Of a stretch of DNA of 64,000 nucleotides, positions 43,455 through 52,583 are shown piece after piece. How positions within the stretch are numbered: the stretch's first letter is position 1; each line of letters opens with the position of its first letter. The notes under the pieces were generated by a model, which saw only the letters and a list, made by a program, of their open reading frames with translations, had not been told where the DNA came from and ran no database searches. The translations under genes and the position numbers were made by a program. The stretch is from Pseudarthrobacter sp. NS4 (GTDB lineage Bacteria; Actinomycetota; Actinomycetes; Actinomycetales; Micrococcaceae), in assembly GCF_024758005.1 (NCBI RefSeq), contig NZ_CP103288.1, positions 1,488,001 to 1,552,000 on the forward strand, given 5' to 3'.

Positions 43455-44362
43455 TGGTATGGGTGGCCGTTTTCCTTGCGCTGCTTGGAGCCTTCTGCCT
43501 TGCCCTGGGTGCCCAGCGGCAGGGAAGCGCCGTCAAGGCCGACACGGGCGGTTTGGCACTCAGTTCGAACAGCTTCCTCCGCCTGCTCAGGAACCCGCGC
43601 TGGGTGTTCGGCCTCCTGCTGCTGTGCGCCGGCATGGCCATGAACGCGGTGGCGCTTGTGTCCGCCCCGCTCACTGTGGTCCAGCCAATTGGCGCCATCG
43701 CGCTCGTCATCACAACCATCATTAATGCCAAGGACCAGGACCTCACCATCAACCGGGCAACGGTGGTGGCCATCGCCGCCTGCGTGACGGGCTCTGCGCT
43801 CTTTGTGCTGCTCGCGGTGAACGTCACCCGGGAAAACCACCATGTGAGCCTGACCGATGAGCTCACGATCGTGCTGCTGCTGGCCCTCGCCGTCGGAGTC
43901 TTCGGCACATTGGCCGTCATGTTCAGGCACCGGATTAACGCTTTCGTCTACATCCTCGGCGCAGGGGTCCTTTTTGGATTCGTGGCAGTATTGACGCGCA
44001 TCATCGGCAAGAACCTGCTCGATCCGAACGGTCTGTTCCTGCTGAACGTTCAGTGGTACTCGGTAGTGGCCCTCATCGCCGCGGGAGGGCTGGGGTCATG
44101 GTTTGTCCAAAGCGCCTACTCCGGAGGTCCGCCCGACCTCGTGATCGCGGGACTCACTGTGATCGATCCCCTTGTGGGGATAGCCATCGGCATTGTTATC
44201 CTTGGTGAGCTCCGCCCGGACGTCCATGCCGTTATGGCGATTGCCATGGGAACGGCCGCTTCCCTTGCTATCGTTGGGGTTATCGCCCTTTCCCGGCACC
44301 ATCCCGAGGTCACCAAGCGCAGGAAAGACGCGCGGAAGGCCGCGGGCAGGCCGTCCCCCTAG
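43454..44362 (+). CDS. DMT-family transporter-like membrane protein
   Basis: A 302-aa protein with about nine or ten membrane segments and no soluble domain. Segments such as VSAPLTVVQPIGAIALVITT and TVIDPLVGIAIGIVILGE are typical of the EamA/DMT superfamily or NIPA-like magnesium transporters. The start overlaps the preceding stop (TGATG), so expression is coupled to the phosphatidyltransferase. Substrate unknown. Confidence 0.78.
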   Translation: MVWVAVFLALLGAFCLALGAQRQGSAVKADTGGLALSSNSFLRLLRNPRWVFGLLLLCAGMAMNAVALVSAPLTVVQPIGAIALVITTIINAKDQDLTINRATVVAIAACVTGSALFVLLAVNVTRENHHVSLTDELTIVLLLALAVGVFGTLAVMFRHRINAFVYILGAGVLFGFVAVLTRIIGKNLLDPNGLFLLNVQWYSVVALIAAGGLGSWFVQSAYSGGPPDLVIAGLTVIDPLVGIAIGIVILGELRPDVHAVMAIAMGTAASLAIVGVIALSRHHPEVTKRRKDARKAAGRPSP

Positions 44363-44475
44363 ACCCCGTTCCCGCCTACCAGATCCAGCAGTTCCACGAA
44401 CCGGGCGCTACCATGCCGGGCCAGCCGTGCTGTCAGTCAACGCTGTCCGCACCGTGACCATCAGGAGTTCTCCAC

Positions 44476-45672
44476 GTGACCACGCCAGCCGACCAGCCGC
44501 CACTGACCATCCTGATCGCCGCGGACACCTATCCGCCCCACATCAACGGCGCAGCCCAGTTCGGCTACCGCCTGGCCAAGGGGATGACCGGCCGGGGGCA
44601 CAACGTGCATGTCCTGGCCTGCCGCGCGGATAACGGGAAGAGCTTCACCGAGTTCCGGTCAGAAGCCACCGTGCACCGCCTCCGCTCCCACGCCGCCCCC
44701 ACCCATGAGTACTTCCGCCTTTGCTTTCCCTGGGAAATCAAGAAGGAGATCAGCCTCCTTTTTGACCGCGTGAAGCCGGACGTCGTCCACATCCAGAGCC
44801 ACTACATGATCGGCGAGCACGTCCTCTACGAGGCCTTGAAGCGGGGTGTCCGGATCGTTGCCACCAACCACTTCATGCCGGAAAACCTCAACCCCTTCCT
44901 GCCGTTTCCCCGGTGGTTCAAGGACATCATCGGGCGCATCTCCTGGAAGGACATGGGCAAGGTGATGGGAAAGGCGGACGTGGTCACCACGCCAACACCG
45001 CTGGCGGCCAAGGCAATGCACGAGCACGCATTCCTGCGCAAGGTCCTGCCGCTCTCCAACGGCATTGATTCCACCGCGTACGAGCTCCAGCCCGGTGAGC
45101 AGGTTGAACCGCACCCGTATCCCACCGTCATGTTCGCCGGCAGGCTCGCGGAAGAAAAGCACGTGGACGTCCTCATCAAGGCGATCAGCAAGACGCCGCC
45201 TGAGCTGAATGTGCACCTGGAGATCGTGGGTGGCGGCGAGGTGCGTGCGGCCCTGGAGGATCTGGTGCAGCGCCTTCGTTTGGGCAGCCGGGTGAAGTTC
45301 CTGGGCCTCGCCAGCGACGAGGACCTGCGGAAGGCCTACATCCAGGCAGATGTTTTCTGCATGCCGGGCACGGCGGAGCTGCAGTCACTGGTGACCCTGG
45401 AAGCCATGTCAGCCTCCACCCCGGTGGTGCTTGCGGATGCCATGGCGTTGCCGCACCTGGTGCGCGATGGCGAAAACGGCTACCTCTTCACTCCGAACGA
45501 CAGCGACGACCTCGCCAAGAAGATCACCCAGATCCTGGAGCTTCCGAAGGACCAGCGGCAGGCCATGGGCCAGGCGAGCCGCAAGATGGTGGAGCCGCAC
45601 AGCATCCAGGGCACCCTGCAGACCTTTGAGGACCTGTACCGCGGCGCGGGCTTCGAGGACAAAGTGGTCTAA
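44476..45672 (+). CDS. GT4-family glycosyltransferase
   Basis: A 398-aa GT-B fold enzyme. The N-terminal domain begins TILIAADTYPPHINGAAQFG. The C-terminal nucleotide-sugar domain contains VMFAGRLAEEKHVDVLIKAI and the Ex7E motif in AELQSLVTLEAMSA. It probably adds a hexose or mannose unit to a lipid or glycan. GTG 44476 is the start, with weak AGGAG upstream. The preceding CDP-alcohol phosphatidyltransferase and membrane protein suggest glycolipid or phosphatidylinositol mannoside-type work; this is an inference from context. Confidence 0.85.
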   Translation: MTTPADQPPLTILIAADTYPPHINGAAQFGYRLAKGMTGRGHNVHVLACRADNGKSFTEFRSEATVHRLRSHAAPTHEYFRLCFPWEIKKEISLLFDRVKPDVVHIQSHYMIGEHVLYEALKRGVRIVATNHFMPENLNPFLPFPRWFKDIIGRISWKDMGKVMGKADVVTTPTPLAAKAMHEHAFLRKVLPLSNGIDSTAYELQPGEQVEPHPYPTVMFAGRLAEEKHVDVLIKAISKTPPELNVHLEIVGGGEVRAALEDLVQRLRLGSRVKFLGLASDEDLRKAYIQADVFCMPGTAELQSLVTLEAMSASTPVVLADAMALPHLVRDGENGYLFTPNDSDDLAKKITQILELPKDQRQAMGQASRKMVEPHSIQGTLQTFEDLYRGAGFEDKVV

Positions 45673-45744
45673 ACACGTTCCGGGGTTTGCTAGAGTGTTT
45701 TTGCCCTGCCGCCGCCCACCAGCATGGGAGGTCCGGGGCACTAA

Positions 45745-45818
45745 GGGGCTATAGCTCAGCTGGTTAGAGCGCGGGACTCATAATCCTAAGGTCCTCGGTT
45801 CAAGTCCGAGTAGCCCTA
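45745..45818 (+). tRNA. tRNA with CAT anticodon (Met elongator, or Ile2)
   Basis: A 74-nt cloverleaf: acceptor GGGGCTA pairs with TAGCCCT (first pair G-U), discriminator A, anticodon stem GGGAC/TCC-type with CAT at 45779-45781, T arm CTCGG-TTCAAGT-CCGAG. An initiator is excluded because the first pair is not C-A. Whether it is elongator tRNA-Met or the lysidine-modified tRNA-Ile2 cannot be decided by eye. CCA is not encoded. Confidence 0.9.
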
Positions 45819-45831
45819 CCCTCCGCCTTTG

Positions 45832-45861
45832 CCGCGGCCGATATTATCGGCCGCGGTTTTT
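45832..45861 (+). terminator. Intrinsic terminator after the CAT tRNA
   Basis: CCGCGGCCGATA (45832-45843) pairs with TATCGGCCGCGG (45845-45856), followed by TTTTTC. The inner pairs open to form the loop. It begins 13 bases after the tRNA. Confidence 0.9.
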
Positions 45862-45912
45862 CTTTGCCTTCAGTCGTCTCTGTTTCTTTGCCGGACGGCC
45901 GAACTGCGGTAA

Positions 45913-45928
45913 GTTACTGACCAGTAAC
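45913..45928 (+). promoter_or_regulatory. TetR-type operator palindrome upstream of acyl-CoA dehydrogenase
   Basis: GTTACTGACCAGTAAC is a 16-bp palindrome with 7-bp perfect arms. It lies 57 bases upstream of the acyl-CoA dehydrogenase start. The form is like TetR-family sites found before fatty-acid catabolic genes. No TetR gene is in the window, so a regulator encoded elsewhere is implied. Confidence 0.5.
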
Positions 45929-45984
45929 ATACCGTGCCCCGTCCTGGAGTGTCCCGGTCACCGATGATCAACTGTGAGGTAGCC

Positions 45985-47175
45985 ATGTCCACATCCGCTG
46001 CAGAACTCAACGACCTTCCGTACGCTGACGGCGATTTCTACGCCTTTGAACAGCTGCTGACCGCCAAGGAACAGGACCGGCTGGCCGAGGTCAGGGACTT
46101 CCTGGCGCGGGAAGTGCGGCCCATCGCCGTGGACTGCTGGAACCGCGGGGAATTTCCCATGGACCTCATTCCCAAGCTCGCCGATATCGACCTGGTCAGC
46201 CCGGTCCGGCGGCAGGGGCACTCGAATCTGTTTGCGGGCCTGCTCCACGCCGAAGTAACGCGGGCAGATGCGTCCATCGCCACCTTTCTGGGCGTCCACG
46301 ACGGGTTGTTCACCGGTTCCATAGAAGTGCTTGCCTCCCGGGAGCAGAAGGATGAATGGCTTCCCGACATTTACGCCCTGAAGAAGACAGGCGCCTTCGG
46401 CCTGACAGAGCCCCTTGGCGGAAGCGATGTGGCCGGTGGTACGCGCACCACCGCCCGGCGTGAGGGCGGCAGCTGGATCCTGAACGGCGCCAAACGCTGG
46501 ATAGGCAACGCCACCTTCTCGGACTGGGTAGTCGTTTACGCCCGGGACGTGGAGGACAACCAGGTCAAGGGATTCCTGGTGGACACAAAGCTGGCAGGAT
46601 TCAGTGCCACAAAGATCGAGAACAAAATCTCGCTCCGCACGGTCCAAAATGCCGACATAACCCTGGACAACGTGGTGGTGCCGGACTTCTTCAAGCTTGA
46701 GCACGCCAACAGCTTCCGCGATGTCAACAAGGTCCTGAAAGTCACAAGGCTCGGCGTCGCCTGGCAGGCCGTAGGGCAGCAGTTGGCTGCCTTCGATGTT
46801 GCCCGGCGCTATGCAGTGGAACGCCACCAGTTCGGCCGGCCGCTGGCTTCCTTCCAGCTGATACAAAGCCAGCTGGTCAGGATCCTGGGCAATGCCGTCA
46901 GCTCCATGGGCATGATGGTGCGGCTCTCCCAGCTGGAGGACGCAGGCCTGGCCAAGGACGAACAGTCGGCCCTGGCCAAGGCGTTCACTACCGAACGGAT
47001 GCGGGACAGCGTATCCATCGGCCGGAGTATCCTGGGCGGCAACGGGATCGTGACCGACTTTGAGATGGCAAAGATCTTTGCCGACGCCGAGGCGATTTAC
47101 TCCTATGAGGGAACTGCCGAAATCAACACTCTGGTGACCGGCCGCGCGATCACCGGCATATCAGCCATCGTCTGA
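45985..47175 (+). CDS. Acyl-CoA dehydrogenase, glutaryl-CoA dehydrogenase-like
   Basis: A 396-aa flavoenzyme of the acyl-CoA dehydrogenase family: FGLTEPLGGSDVAGGTRTTA, WILNGAKRWIGNATFSDWVV and, near the C-terminus, SYEGTAEINTLVTGRAITG, where the Glu of YEGT is the catalytic base position used in glutaryl-CoA dehydrogenases. It oxidises an acyl-CoA at the alpha-beta carbons with FAD; glutaryl-CoA is a reasonable guess but not proven. ATG 45985 follows GAGG. A TetR-like palindrome precedes it. Confidence 0.87.
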   Translation: MSTSAAELNDLPYADGDFYAFEQLLTAKEQDRLAEVRDFLAREVRPIAVDCWNRGEFPMDLIPKLADIDLVSPVRRQGHSNLFAGLLHAEVTRADASIATFLGVHDGLFTGSIEVLASREQKDEWLPDIYALKKTGAFGLTEPLGGSDVAGGTRTTARREGGSWILNGAKRWIGNATFSDWVVVYARDVEDNQVKGFLVDTKLAGFSATKIENKISLRTVQNADITLDNVVVPDFFKLEHANSFRDVNKVLKVTRLGVAWQAVGQQLAAFDVARRYAVERHQFGRPLASFQLIQSQLVRILGNAVSSMGMMVRLSQLEDAGLAKDEQSALAKAFTTERMRDSVSIGRSILGGNGIVTDFEMAKIFADAEAIYSYEGTAEINTLVTGRAITGISAIV

Positions 47176-47206
47176 CCGCCTGCCGGCGCCGGCCGGCGCC
47201 CGTGCT

Positions 47207-47773
47207 TTACGGCGGGCCGCCCAGCGGCAGCAGGATGGAGGGCCGGAGGTCCATGACGAACTGCAGGGGATTGACATAGTCGTCGCCGCGGCGGACGCCC
47301 CAGTGGATGCAGGCTGATACTCCGCAGTGGCCGGGGAGGGCCGTGCCGATGTCCTGGCCCGCGGCAACCATGCTGCCAACCGCCAACGTACTTTCAACCG
47401 GTTCGAAACTGCTGCGCAGCCCGTTGCCGTGATTAATGGTGATCACCGGCCGGTCCACCACCACACCCACGAAGCTGACAGTTCCCGGCGCGGGCGAGGT
47501 GACCGGCGCGCCGTGGTGCGTTGCTGCCAGGTCCACGCCCCTGTGCCCGCTCAGCCAGGGCTTGGGCGGGGGATGAAAATCCAGCAGGACCTTTGGCCGG
47601 GGTGTAAGGGGCCACTTCCACGTGGGCGCCGCCACATCCGTACCCGCCTGCCCGGACGCCGTCGTCATGGCTGCCGGGCCGGAGGAGAGGTGGGTGTAGG
47701 GCAGCGGCTGCGTGGTTGAAGCCACTGACGCTGGCAGGAGCAGGAGTGTTGCCAGGAGAAGCGGGGGTTTCAT
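47207..47773 (-). CDS. Secreted M23/LytM-family peptidase-like protein
   Basis: A 188-aa protein with a signal peptide (MKPPLLLATLLLLPASVAS) and an M23 fold: SGHRGVDLAA gives zinc ligands His77 and Asp81, and ACIHWGVR gives His147. The usual HxH motif reads CIH, with Cys145 at the catalytic histidine, so peptidase activity is doubtful. Family members cut peptidoglycan cross-links or act as activators of such enzymes. ATG 47773 starts at the signal peptide; ATG 47791 is the alternative. It is divergent from rpsB. Confidence 0.8.
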   Translation of the reverse strand: MKPPLLLATLLLLPASVASTTQPLPYTHLSSGPAAMTTASGQAGTDVAAPTWKWPLTPRPKVLLDFHPPPKPWLSGHRGVDLAATHHGAPVTSPAPGTVSFVGVVVDRPVITINHGNGLRSSFEPVESTLAVGSMVAAGQDIGTALPGHCGVSACIHWGVRRGDDYVNPLQFVMDLRPSILLPLGGPP

Positions 47774-48220
47774 CTGCCCAGCATGCGCCATTGAAAAAGT
47801 AGTCCGGCAGGCCGGTTTGGACCTATGTGGATAAGGCGCGGAACGCAGCATCGCTGTCAGGCGGACGCAGGTGCCTGTAGTACACTTGGTGGAGCAGTTT
47901 GCTGCGCCCTCAACGCTTCCCGTCCCAGTGGTTCACCTCCACGGTGTATTCCCCTGTCCGGATTGCGTCGGCACATCTCATTCAGGAGTGTGGGGGAGCA
48001 GCAGCTGACTACGCGCATCCAGCCCTCCACAAGGCGAAGCCCCGGCGACGTCTTCGAGGATCGCGCCTCCTGCGGTCCGTGCCACGAGGCACGGATGGGA
48101 AGTGTGATGGATGCCAGGAGCACGGCCCGGCCCGGGCCACGCTATTAAAACCGTCAACTATTGGCAGGGTAAGAAGCCTCCGGGCTCTCTCATGAATGAC
48201 CTGCCGGAAGGAGCGTCGGC
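47774..48220 (+). promoter_or_regulatory. Long rpsB upstream region with a leader hairpin
   Basis: This 447-base gene-free stretch separates the M23 gene from rpsB. TACACT at 47881-47886 is a plausible -10, which would give a leader of about 330 bases. A perfect 8-bp stem with an ACGA tetraloop, TCCGTGCC/GGCACGGA (48076-48095), lies in it, and GGAAGGAG precedes the rpsB ATG. Ribosomal S2 leaders are often autoregulated, but I cannot match this one to a known motif by eye. Confidence 0.4.
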
Positions 48221-49078
48221 ATGCCCGTCGTAACTATGCGCCAGCTGCTTGACAGCGGCGTCCACTTTGGACACCAGACCCGCCGTTGGAACCCGAAGAT
48301 GAAGCGCTTCATCTTCACCGAGCGCAACGGCATCTACATCATCGACCTTCAGCAGTCGCTGTCCTACATCGACCGCGCCTACGAGTTCGTCAAGGCCACC
48401 GTCGCCCACGGCGGCACCGTGCTCTTCGTCGGCACCAAGAAGCAGGCCCAGGAAGCAATTGCCGAGCAGGCAACCCGCGTTGGCCAGCCCTACGTGAACC
48501 AGCGCTGGCTCGGCGGTATGCTGACCAACTTCCAGACTGTCGCCAAGCGCATCCAGCGCATGAAGGAACTCGAAGAGATTGACTTCGACGACGTCGCCGG
48601 TTCCGCATACACCAAGAAGGAGCTGCTGCTCCTCAAGCGCGAACTCACCAAGCTCGAGTCCAACCTCGGCGGTATCCGCAACCTGACCAAGGCACCGTCC
48701 GTGCTCTGGATCGTGGACACCAAGAAGGAACACCTCGCCGTTGACGAGGCCAAGAAGCTGAACATCCCGGTTGTGGCCATCCTGGACACCAACTGCGATC
48801 CCGACGAAGTCGACTTCCCGATCCCGGGCAACGACGACGCCATCCGCTCCGTGAACCTCCTGACCCGCGTTGTTGCCGACGCCGTTGCCGAGGGCCTGAT
48901 CGCCCGCAACCAGCGTGCAACCGGCACCACCGAAGCTCCGGAAGAGCCCCTGGCTGAGTGGGAGCGCGAGCTCCTCGAAGGCAGCAAGGCTGAGGAAGCT
49001 GCTGCAGCCCCTGCTGCTCCGGCAGAAGAAGCTGAAGCCCCGGCCGCTGCCGAGGCTCCCGCAGAAGACGCCAAGTAA
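48221..49078 (+). CDS. rpsB: 30S ribosomal protein S2
   Basis: A component of the small ribosomal subunit needed for S1 binding and translation initiation. The 285-aa protein begins [20 protein letters not shown] and contains [20 protein letters not shown], both hallmarks of S2. The C-terminal 40 residues form an Ala/Glu-rich acidic tail typical of actinobacterial S2. Starts at ATG 48221 behind GGAAGGAG. First gene of rpsB-tsf-pyrH-frr-cdsA. Confidence 0.97.
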   Translation: MPVVTMRQLLDSGVHFGHQTRRWNPKMKRFIFTERNGIYIIDLQQSLSYIDRAYEFVKATVAHGGTVLFVGTKKQAQEAIAEQATRVGQPYVNQRWLGGMLTNFQTVAKRIQRMKELEEIDFDDVAGSAYTKKELLLLKRELTKLESNLGGIRNLTKAPSVLWIVDTKKEHLAVDEAKKLNIPVVAILDTNCDPDEVDFPIPGNDDAIRSVNLLTRVVADAVAEGLIARNQRATGTTEAPEEPLAEWERELLEGSKAEEAAAAPAAPAEEAEAPAAAEAPAEDAK

Positions 49079-49204
49079 GACAACTAAATCCGGATTCTCC
49101 GCGCTGTCACCAGCCGGAGCTGCTGACAGGATGGCAGCCCACCGCGTGGGCTGCCGTCCTGTCGGTCCGTACACCACATCAAATTTCTAGACAGAGGGGT
49201 TCAC

Positions 49205-50041
49205 ATGGCGAACTACACTGCCGCGGACATCAAGGCCCTGCGCGAGCGCACCGGTGCCGGCATGATGGATGTCAAGAAGGCTCTTGACGAGGCCAACGGC
49301 GACGCCGAGAAGGCCATCGAAATCATCCGCATCAAGGGCCTCAAGGGCGCTACCAAGCGTGAAGGCCGCTCCACCGCTGAAGGCCTCGTTGCCGCCAAGG
49401 TAAGCAACGGCGTCGGCGTCATGATCGAGGTCAACTGCGAGACCGACTTCGTTGCCAAGGCTGACAAGTTCATCCAGCTGGCTGACAAGGTCCTGGCCGT
49501 CGCCGTTGAGTCCGGTGCCGCCGATCTTGAGACCCTGCTCGCCACCGAGGTTGACGGCAAGCCGCTGTCCGAGGTCGTCGTCGAAGAAGGCGCTGTCCTC
49601 GGCGAAAAGGTCGTTGTCCGCCGCATCTCCCGCGTTGAAGGTGCCACGGTCGACGCTTACCTGCACAAGACCTCCAAGGACCTCCCGGCCCAGGTTGGCG
49701 TGCTGTTCGCTGTCGACGGTGAAGGCGAAGCCGCTGCCACCGCCGCCCACGACGTCGCCGTCCACATTGCCGCCATGGCCCCGAACTACCTGAGCCGCGA
49801 GGACGTTCCGTCCGACCTGGTTGAGTCCGAGCGCCGCATCGCCGAAGAGACCGCCAAGGCTGAGGGCAAGCCCGAAGCTGCCCTCACCAAGATTGTGGAA
49901 GGCCGCGTGACGGGCTTCTACAAGGGTGAGGTCCTGGTTGACCAGGCTTTCGCCAAGGACGCCAAGAAGTCTGTGGCACAGGTCCTCCAGGAGGCCGGTG
50001 TCAAGGGAACCGCGTTCACGCGTTTCCGCGTCGGCTCCTAG
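49205..50041 (+). CDS. tsf: Translation elongation factor Ts
   Basis: EF-Ts exchanges GDP for GTP on EF-Tu. The 278-aa protein starts with the UBA-like domain ([20 protein letters not shown]) and has the EF-Tu-contacting motif ETDFVAK and the core domain ending in [20 protein letters not shown]. It lies 126 bases after rpsB. A strong terminator follows its stop, so pyrH may have partly separate expression. Confidence 0.97.
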   Translation: MANYTAADIKALRERTGAGMMDVKKALDEANGDAEKAIEIIRIKGLKGATKREGRSTAEGLVAAKVSNGVGVMIEVNCETDFVAKADKFIQLADKVLAVAVESGAADLETLLATEVDGKPLSEVVVEEGAVLGEKVVVRRISRVEGATVDAYLHKTSKDLPAQVGVLFAVDGEGEAAATAAHDVAVHIAAMAPNYLSREDVPSDLVESERRIAEETAKAEGKPEAALTKIVEGRVTGFYKGEVLVDQAFAKDAKKSVAQVLQEAGVKGTAFTRFRVGS

Positions 50042-50054
50042 TCGAAGCTGTGAG

Positions 50055-50084
50055 GGGGTGGCCACTTCGGTGGCCGCCCCTTTT
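50055..50084 (+). terminator. Intrinsic terminator after tsf
   Basis: GGGGTGGCCAC (50055-50065) pairs with GTGGCCGCCCC (50070-50080) around a TTCG tetraloop, with one G-U pair, and TTTT follows. It lies 13 bases past the tsf stop and separates rpsB-tsf from pyrH-frr-cdsA. Confidence 0.85.
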
Positions 50085-50160
50085 GCATGCAACGGGACCG
50101 GTATCGAGCACCGGCCCCGGCAGGATAACCTTTTTTCAGACTCTTCAACGGGAAGGCATC

Positions 50161-50898
50161 ATGGAAGCCGTCAACACTGTAATCCAGCCAGAGAAAAGCA
50201 GGCGGCGGGTCCTCCTGAAGCTCTCCGGCGAGGTCTTCGGCGGCGGGAAGCTGGGTGTTGACCCTGAGACCGTCCGCGACGTTGCAAAGCAGATCGCCGC
50301 AGCCGTCCCGGAGGTGGAGGTGGCCATTGTTGTGGGCGGCGGCAACTTCTTCCGCGGCGCCGAACTGTCCCAGAGCGGCATGGACCGTTCCCGCGCCGAC
50401 TACATGGGCATGCTGGGAACCGTCATGAACTGCCTGGCACTCCAGGACTTCCTGGAGCAGGCCGGCGTGGAAACCCGTGTCCAGAGCGCCATCACCATGG
50501 GCCAGGTGGCGGAAGCGTACATCCCGCGCCGTGCCATCCGGCACATGGAAAAGGGCCGCGTGGTCATCTTCGGTGCCGGCGCCGGGCTGCCCTACTTCTC
50601 CACGGACACGGTGGCCGCCCAGCGTGCCCTTGAGGTCCACGCCGACGTGGTCCTCATGGCCAAGAGCGGCGTGGACGCCGTCTACACGGCCGACCCCAAG
50701 AAGGACCCGGCGGCCGAACGGCTCGAGACCCTCAGCTACGACGACGCCCTTCGCCGCGACATCCGGGTCATGGACCAGACGGCGATGACCATGTGCAAGG
50801 ACAACAACCTCTCCATGGTGGTCTTCGGCATGGAGGGTGAGGGCAACGTCACCCGCGCCATCCTGGGCGAAAAGCTGGGCACACTGGTCAGCGCCTAG
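50161..50898 (+). CDS. pyrH: UMP kinase
   Basis: Phosphorylates UMP to UDP with ATP; it is hexameric and GTP-activated in bacteria. The 245-aa amino-acid-kinase-fold protein contains [44 protein letters not shown] and [17 protein letters not shown] 50161 follows GGGAAGG; upstream frame is noncoding. frr follows 126 bases later with a hairpin in the gap. Confidence 0.96.
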   Translation: MEAVNTVIQPEKSRRRVLLKLSGEVFGGGKLGVDPETVRDVAKQIAAAVPEVEVAIVVGGGNFFRGAELSQSGMDRSRADYMGMLGTVMNCLALQDFLEQAGVETRVQSAITMGQVAEAYIPRRAIRHMEKGRVVIFGAGAGLPYFSTDTVAAQRALEVHADVVLMAKSGVDAVYTADPKKDPAAERLETLSYDDALRRDIRVMDQTAMTMCKDNNLSMVVFGMEGEGNVTRAILGEKLGTLVSA

Positions 50899-50924
50899 CT
50901 GCGGCTAGGATGTTTTCAGGACAG

Positions 50925-50956
50925 TTCCGTCCCCGCCCCTGATGGCGGGGGCGGAA
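50925..50956 (+). promoter_or_regulatory. Hairpin in the pyrH-frr gap
   Basis: TTCCGTCCCCGCC (50925-50937) pairs with GGCGGGGGCGGAA (50944-50956) with one mismatched or wobble pair and a 6-base loop. No T-tract follows, so it is more likely an attenuating or RNA-stability element than a full terminator. Confidence 0.4.
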
Positions 50957-51024
50957 GCAGCAACAGAACCACGTGTGTGCATGGAGCCTGTGCTCCGGAC
51001 TGCACCAGAATCTGAGGAGAGACC

Positions 51025-51582
51025 GTGATCGAAGAAACCTTGCTCGAAGCCGAAGAAAAGATGGACAAGGCCGTAGAGGTAGCCAAGGAAGACTTCGCTT
51101 CCATCCGCACCGGCCGCGCCAACCCGGGCCTGTACAACAAAGTCCTGGTGGAGTACTACGGTTCGCCAACCCCGCTTCAGCAGCTGGCCTCCTTCGCCAT
51201 CCCGGACGCCCGCACCATCCTCATCACCCCGTTCGACAAGACGGCGCTGCGCGATATCGAGCGCGCACTGAGTGACTCGGAAGTCGGCGCGAACCCCTCC
51301 AACGACGGCAACGTCATCCGGATCACCATCCCGGAGCTGACAAAGGAACGCCGCAAGGAATACGTCAAGATCGTCAAGACCAAGGGCGAGGACGCCAAGG
51401 TTTCCATCCGCAACATCCGCCGCAAGGCCAAGGAGACCCTGGACCGCCTGGTCAAGGACGGCGAAGCCGGCGAAGACGAGGGCACCCGGGCCGAGAAGGA
51501 ACTGGACAGCCTCACCAAGGCCCACGTCGACGGCATCGATGAGCTGCTGAAGCGCAAGGAAGCAGAGCTGCTCGAAGTCTGA
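51025..51582 (+). CDS. frr: Ribosome recycling factor
   Basis: RRF splits post-termination ribosomes together with EF-G. The 185-aa length is standard and the protein contains [37 protein letters not shown] and [17 protein letters not shown]. Start GTG 51025 follows GAGGAGAG. The TGA stop overlaps the cdsA ATG by one base. Confidence 0.97.
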   Translation: MIEETLLEAEEKMDKAVEVAKEDFASIRTGRANPGLYNKVLVEYYGSPTPLQQLASFAIPDARTILITPFDKTALRDIERALSDSEVGANPSNDGNVIRITIPELTKERRKEYVKIVKTKGEDAKVSIRNIRRKAKETLDRLVKDGEAGEDEGTRAEKELDSLTKAHVDGIDELLKRKEAELLEV

Positions 51583-52505
51583 TGGGGGAGGCAGATCAGG
51601 CCCCCGCAGCACGGGCGCGCATACGGGGGAAGCAGCCCAGGAGCAACCCGACGCCGAAGGCCGGCCGGAACCTGCCGGCCGCCGTCGTGGTGGGCCTGGC
51701 CATGTTGTTCGCCGTGCTGGGCGGGCTGTTGTTCCTTCCGCTCGGATTCGTCGCCATAACCACCGCCTTCGCTGTCTTCGGTGTCTGGGAGGTATACCGG
51801 GCCCTCGAAGCCAACGGAACCAGGATGCCCATCGTGCCGGTCATGACCGGCACCGTCGCCATGCCCTTCGCGGCATATCTCGGCGGCATCGAAAGCCTCC
51901 TGTTTGCCATGCTGCTGAGCTCCGTGGCCGTGCTGCTCTGGCGTTCCATCGAAAGTGCCGCCGGCTCAGCCAACAGCATCTTCGCGGGAGTCTTCACCCT
52001 GGGCTGGGTGCCGTTCTTCATCAGTTTTGCCGCTCTGCCGCTGCACGCTGCCGGCGGTGGGTCCCCACTGGGGTTCTGGCCGGGTGGGACCATCCCCGAG
52101 GGTGCCTGGCAGGTAGCGATCCTGCTCCTTCTGGTGGTCTCGAACGACACCTTCGGCTACCTGGTGGGCGCGTCCCTGGGAAAGCACCCAATGGCCCCGA
52201 AAATCAGTCCCAAGAAATCCTGGGAGGGCTTTGCCGGTTCCGTGGGCGGCGCCGTAGTCATCGGCATCCTCGCCTGCCTGTTCATCCTGGACAAACCCTG
52301 GTGGGTGGGGGTGGTGCTGGCGGTCGGCACCGTAGCCGCCTCCACGGCCGGTGACCTCGCTGAATCAATGGTCAAGCGCGAGCTGGGTGTCAAAGACATG
52401 AGCAGTATCCTGCCTGGACACGGTGGAGTCATGGACAGGCTCGACTCCATCGTTTTCGCATCACCGGTGGTATTCGTCCTCTACGGACTTTTCGCCGGGG
52501 CCTGA
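51582..52505 (+). CDS. cdsA: Phosphatidate cytidylyltransferase
   Basis: Makes CDP-diacylglycerol from phosphatidic acid and CTP, the branch point for phospholipids. The 307-aa protein has about eight membrane segments and ends with the family signature in ESMVKRELGVKDMSSILPGH and GGVMDRLDS. The N-terminal 25 residues are basic and cytoplasmic. It is translationally coupled to frr by a one-base stop/start overlap. Confidence 0.95.
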   Translation: MGEADQAPAARARIRGKQPRSNPTPKAGRNLPAAVVVGLAMLFAVLGGLLFLPLGFVAITTAFAVFGVWEVYRALEANGTRMPIVPVMTGTVAMPFAAYLGGIESLLFAMLLSSVAVLLWRSIESAAGSANSIFAGVFTLGWVPFFISFAALPLHAAGGGSPLGFWPGGTIPEGAWQVAILLLLVVSNDTFGYLVGASLGKHPMAPKISPKKSWEGFAGSVGGAVVIGILACLFILDKPWWVGVVLAVGTVAASTAGDLAESMVKRELGVKDMSSILPGHGGVMDRLDSIVFASPVVFVLYGLFAGA

Positions 52506-52583
52506 CACAAACCCCCGCCGGGCATGGGCGCCCATAAAATGGTGGCAACAGCGCTACGGCTGAAGAGCATTGAAGGAAACAAA

